From Camelus bactrianus (Eukaryota > Chordata > Mammalia > Artiodactyla > Camelidae), in contig NW_027413959.1 of assembly GCF_048773025.1 (NCBI RefSeq), positions 1,364,001 through 1,428,000 on the forward strand: a DNA stretch of 64,000 bases, written 5' to 3'. A program made the position numbers and the translations under genes. Under the pieces are notes generated by a model, which was given only the letters and a program-made list of their open reading frames with translations, had not been told where the DNA came from and did not search any database. The first letter of the stretch is position 1. Each line of letters opens with the position of its first letter. Below, in pieces: positions 62,166 through 64,000 of this stretch.

Positions 62166-64000
62166 AGTTGTGCTGGAAACGCAGGTAGCATCTAGTGCCT
62201 CCCCATGGACAGGGGAGGTAATTACCGGACTTCCACTTGCCAGGGAACACCTGTGACACCAGGCAGCTGCGTGGAGGGCGGCCCTGAACCTCACCAACAC
62301 AGTCACACGTGTTCCGGAATTCTGAGTGTGGGGAGGTTCCGTCTTCTGTCTGTAGCACCCGGGATCTCCTAGGAGCCATTCGAGTGTCTTCCCAGAGTCC
62401 CTCCCTCTGCGGGCTGCCGGGGAAAGGAGGGGGTTGTGCTGGAAACGCAGGTAGCATCTAGTGCCTCCCCATGGACAGGGGAGGTAATTAGCGGACTTCC
62501 ACCTGCTAGGGAACACCTGTGACACCAGGCAGCTTCGTGGAGTGCGGCCCTGAACCTCATCCACACAGTCACACGTGTTCCGGAATTCTGAGCGTGGGGA
62601 GGTTCCGTCTTCTGTCTGCAGCACCCGGGATCTCCTAGGAGCCATTCGAGTGTCTTCCCAGAGTCCCTCCCTGTGCGGGCTGCCGGGGAAAGGAGGGGGT
62701 TGTGCTGGAAACGCAGGTAGCATCTAGTGCCTCCCCATGGACAGGGGAGGTAATTAGCGGACTTCCACCTGTCAGGGAACACCTGTGACACCAGGCAGCT
62801 GCGTGGAGGGCGGCCCTGAACCTCACCCACACAGTCACACGTGTTCCGGAATTCTGAGTGTGGGGAGGTTCCGTCTTCTGTCTGCAGCACCCGGGTTCTC
62901 CTAGGAGCCCTTCGAGTGTCTTCTCAGAGTCCCTCCCTGTGCGGGCTGCCGGGGAAAGGCGGGGGTTGGGCTGGAAAAGCAGGTTGCATCTTGTGCCTCC
63001 CCATGGACAAGGGAGGTAATTAGCGGATTTACCCCTGCCAGGGAACACCTGTGACACCAGGCATCTGCGTGGATGGCGGCCCCGAACCTCCCCCACACAG
63101 TCATCCGTGTTCCGGAATTCTGAGGGTGGGGAGGTTCCGTCTTCTGTCTGCAGCACCCGGGATCTCTTAGGAGCCATTCGAGTGTCTTCCCAGAGTCCCT
63201 CCCTGTGCGGGCTGCCGAGGAAAGGAGGGGGTTGTGCTGGAAACGCAGGTAGCATCTAGTGCCTCCCCATGGACAGGGGAGGTAATTAGCGGACTTCCAC
63301 CTGCCAGGGAACACCTGTGACACCAGGCAGCTGCGTGGAGGGCGGCCCCGAACCTCCCCCACACAGTCATCCGTGTTCCGGAATTCTGAGTGTGGGGAGG
63401 ATCCGTCTTCTGTCTGCAGCACCCGGGATCTCCTAGTAGCCATTCGACTGTCTTCCCAGAGTCCCTCCCTGTGCGGGCTGCCGGGGAAAGGGGGGGGTTG
63501 TGCTGGAAACGCAGGTAGCATCTAGTGCCTCCCCATGGACAGGGGAGGTAATTAGCGGACTTCCACCTGCCAGGGAACACCTGTGACACCAGGCAGCTGC
63601 GTTGAGGGCGGCCCCGAACCTCACCCACACAGTGAGCCGTGTTCCGGAATTCTGAGTGTTGGGAGGTTCCGTCTTCTGTCTGCAGCACCCGGGATCTCCT
63701 AGGAGCCCTTCGAGTGTCTTCCCAGAGTCCCTCCCTGTGCGGGTTGCCGGGGAAATGAGGGGGTTGTGCTGGAAACGCAGGTAGCACCTAGTGCCTCCCC
63801 ATGGACATGGGAGGTAATTAGCGGAATTCCACCTGCCAGGGAACACCTGTGACACAAGGCAGCTGCGTGGAGGGCGGCCCCGAACCTCCCCCACACAGTC
63901 ATCCGTGTTCCGGAATTCTGAGTGTGGGGAGGTTCCGTCTTCTGCCTGCAGCACCCGGGATCTCCTAGGAGCCATTCGAGTGTCTTCCCAGAGTCCCTCC
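62166..64000. repeat. Right-end block, collinear with 14.85-16.7 kb
   Basis: About seven monomers continuing from HOR R, matching 14,854-16,700 at 47,312 bp. Markers: GGAGGTAGTTG (62,162 region), CAGCTTCGTGGAGTG near 62,530, and TAGTAGCCATTCGACTG near 63,435 (partner near 16,123). The last monomer is cut by the window edge, so the array continues beyond it. Confidence 0.8.

Larger units (their letters stand above)
744..62970 (+). other. 28 G-quadruplex motifs in one monomer class
   Basis: A minority class of monomers has four G-runs in the form GGG-N5-GGGG-N6-GGGGG-N2-GGG on the + strand, about 28 nt, which fits the standard G3+N1-7 pattern. In majority monomers the fourth run is TTGTGCTGG, so the pattern is incomplete. 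Counted by eye, motif starts are 744, 3136, 6325, 7123, 12706, 13504, 15631, 17503, 18556, 19885, 20417, 25201, 25733, 31849, 32647, 33710, 35040, 37697, 43812, 49928, 50725, 52853, 53651, 56569, 57365, 59756, 60286 and 62943. The same monomers usually also have CAAGGGAGG, CCCCCTGCC and GGAAAAGCAGG. Folding is not shown by sequence alone. Confidence 0.8.
1..64000. repeat. 266-bp GC-rich satellite array, about 240 head-to-tail monomers
   Basis: The same unit recurs every 266 bp from the first to the last base, always in the same orientation, with no interrupting unique or mobile sequence that I could see. Repeat landmarks per unit are an NcoI-type CCATGG, the E-box-like CAGCTG, TTCCGGAATTC (EcoRI core), CTGCAG, CCCGGG and CCTAGG. 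The mean period is slightly under 266 because some units carry 1-2 bp deletions. One adjacent pair (22,861-23,126 and 23,127-23,392) differs at 14 of 266 positions, all substitutions. The exemplar monomer is 162/266 G+C with 11 CpGs (observed/expected about 0.45). No rRNA, tRNA, promoter or gene is supported anywhere in the window, so no gene-free stretch holds anything beyond this repeat. The family is not one I can name. Confidence 0.98.

Noticed and set aside
1-64000. Many overlapping open frames of 60-560 codons on both strands
   Set aside because: They recur every 266 bp, overlap each other in several frames, change length with 1-bp monomer deletions, and contain only satellite-derived residues. 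No domain, codon bias or promoter supports any as a gene.
1-64000. CRISPR array
   Set aside because: There are no short repeats with unique spacers. The whole 266-bp unit is repeated and its variation is substitutional.
1-64000. rDNA spacer repeats or a coding macrosatellite such as a homeobox-type array
   Set aside because: No rRNA sequence or conserved coding frame is present, and the unit is too short and too numerous.
1-64000. Origin of the monomer from a mobile-element terminal repeat or SINE
   Set aside because: There is no poly(A) signal, A-rich tail, tRNA-like box, or terminal repeats bounding a unit. Any such ancestry is not visible here.

Overview
The whole 64,000-base window is one uninterrupted head-to-tail satellite array. 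The repeat unit is 266 bp, about 61% G+C in the monomer I counted, and all copies are in the same orientation. About 240 units fit in the window, and the array runs off both ends, so neither edge is seen. I found no supportable gene, RNA gene, transposon, CRISPR array or unique-sequence gap. The many overlapping open frames, mostly about 206 codons on the minus strand and spaced 266 bp apart, are produced by the repeat itself. Because 266 is not a multiple of 3, each monomer rotates the frame, and the stop-free stretches recur mechanically.

No gene in the window identifies the organism. A long GC-rich satellite with higher-order organisation and CpG-to-TpG/CpA variation fits a large, CpG-methylating eukaryotic genome, most simply a vertebrate and plausibly a mammal. 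Location (pericentromeric, subtelomeric, sex chromosome or heterochromatic block) cannot be decided here. I do not recognise the monomer as a named satellite family.

The array has two levels. Neighbouring monomers differ by roughly 5% (14 of 266 in one pair I counted). Copies many monomers apart are nearly identical, which is the signature of higher-order repeats (HORs). Layout: 1-2,295 lead-in; 2,296-8,473 and 8,942-14,853, two copies of a 24-25-monomer HOR (offset 6,380-6,646), with a 532-bp tandem duplication at 8,235-9,298 between them; 14,854-17,450, monomers collinear with 62,166-64,000; 17,451-24,620, a mixed block with an internal 797-bp trimer duplication; 24,621-26,560, repeated 8,509 bp away at 33,130-35,100; 26,560-33,130, 38,170-44,560 and 44,560-50,950, three copies (A, B, C) of another 24-25-monomer HOR; 35,100-38,170, collinear with 1-3.6 kb and with 21-23 kb; 48,030-53,880, an 11-monomer tandem duplication; 53,880-62,165, an 11/12-monomer HOR marked by two private 2-bp deletions.

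A minority class of monomers (28 counted) carries a canonical four-run G-quadruplex motif that the majority class lacks. Every monomer also has a good 3' splice-site-like sequence, two GT-donor-like sites and the palindrome TTCCGGAA. These are motif observations only; nothing here shows transcription or protein binding.
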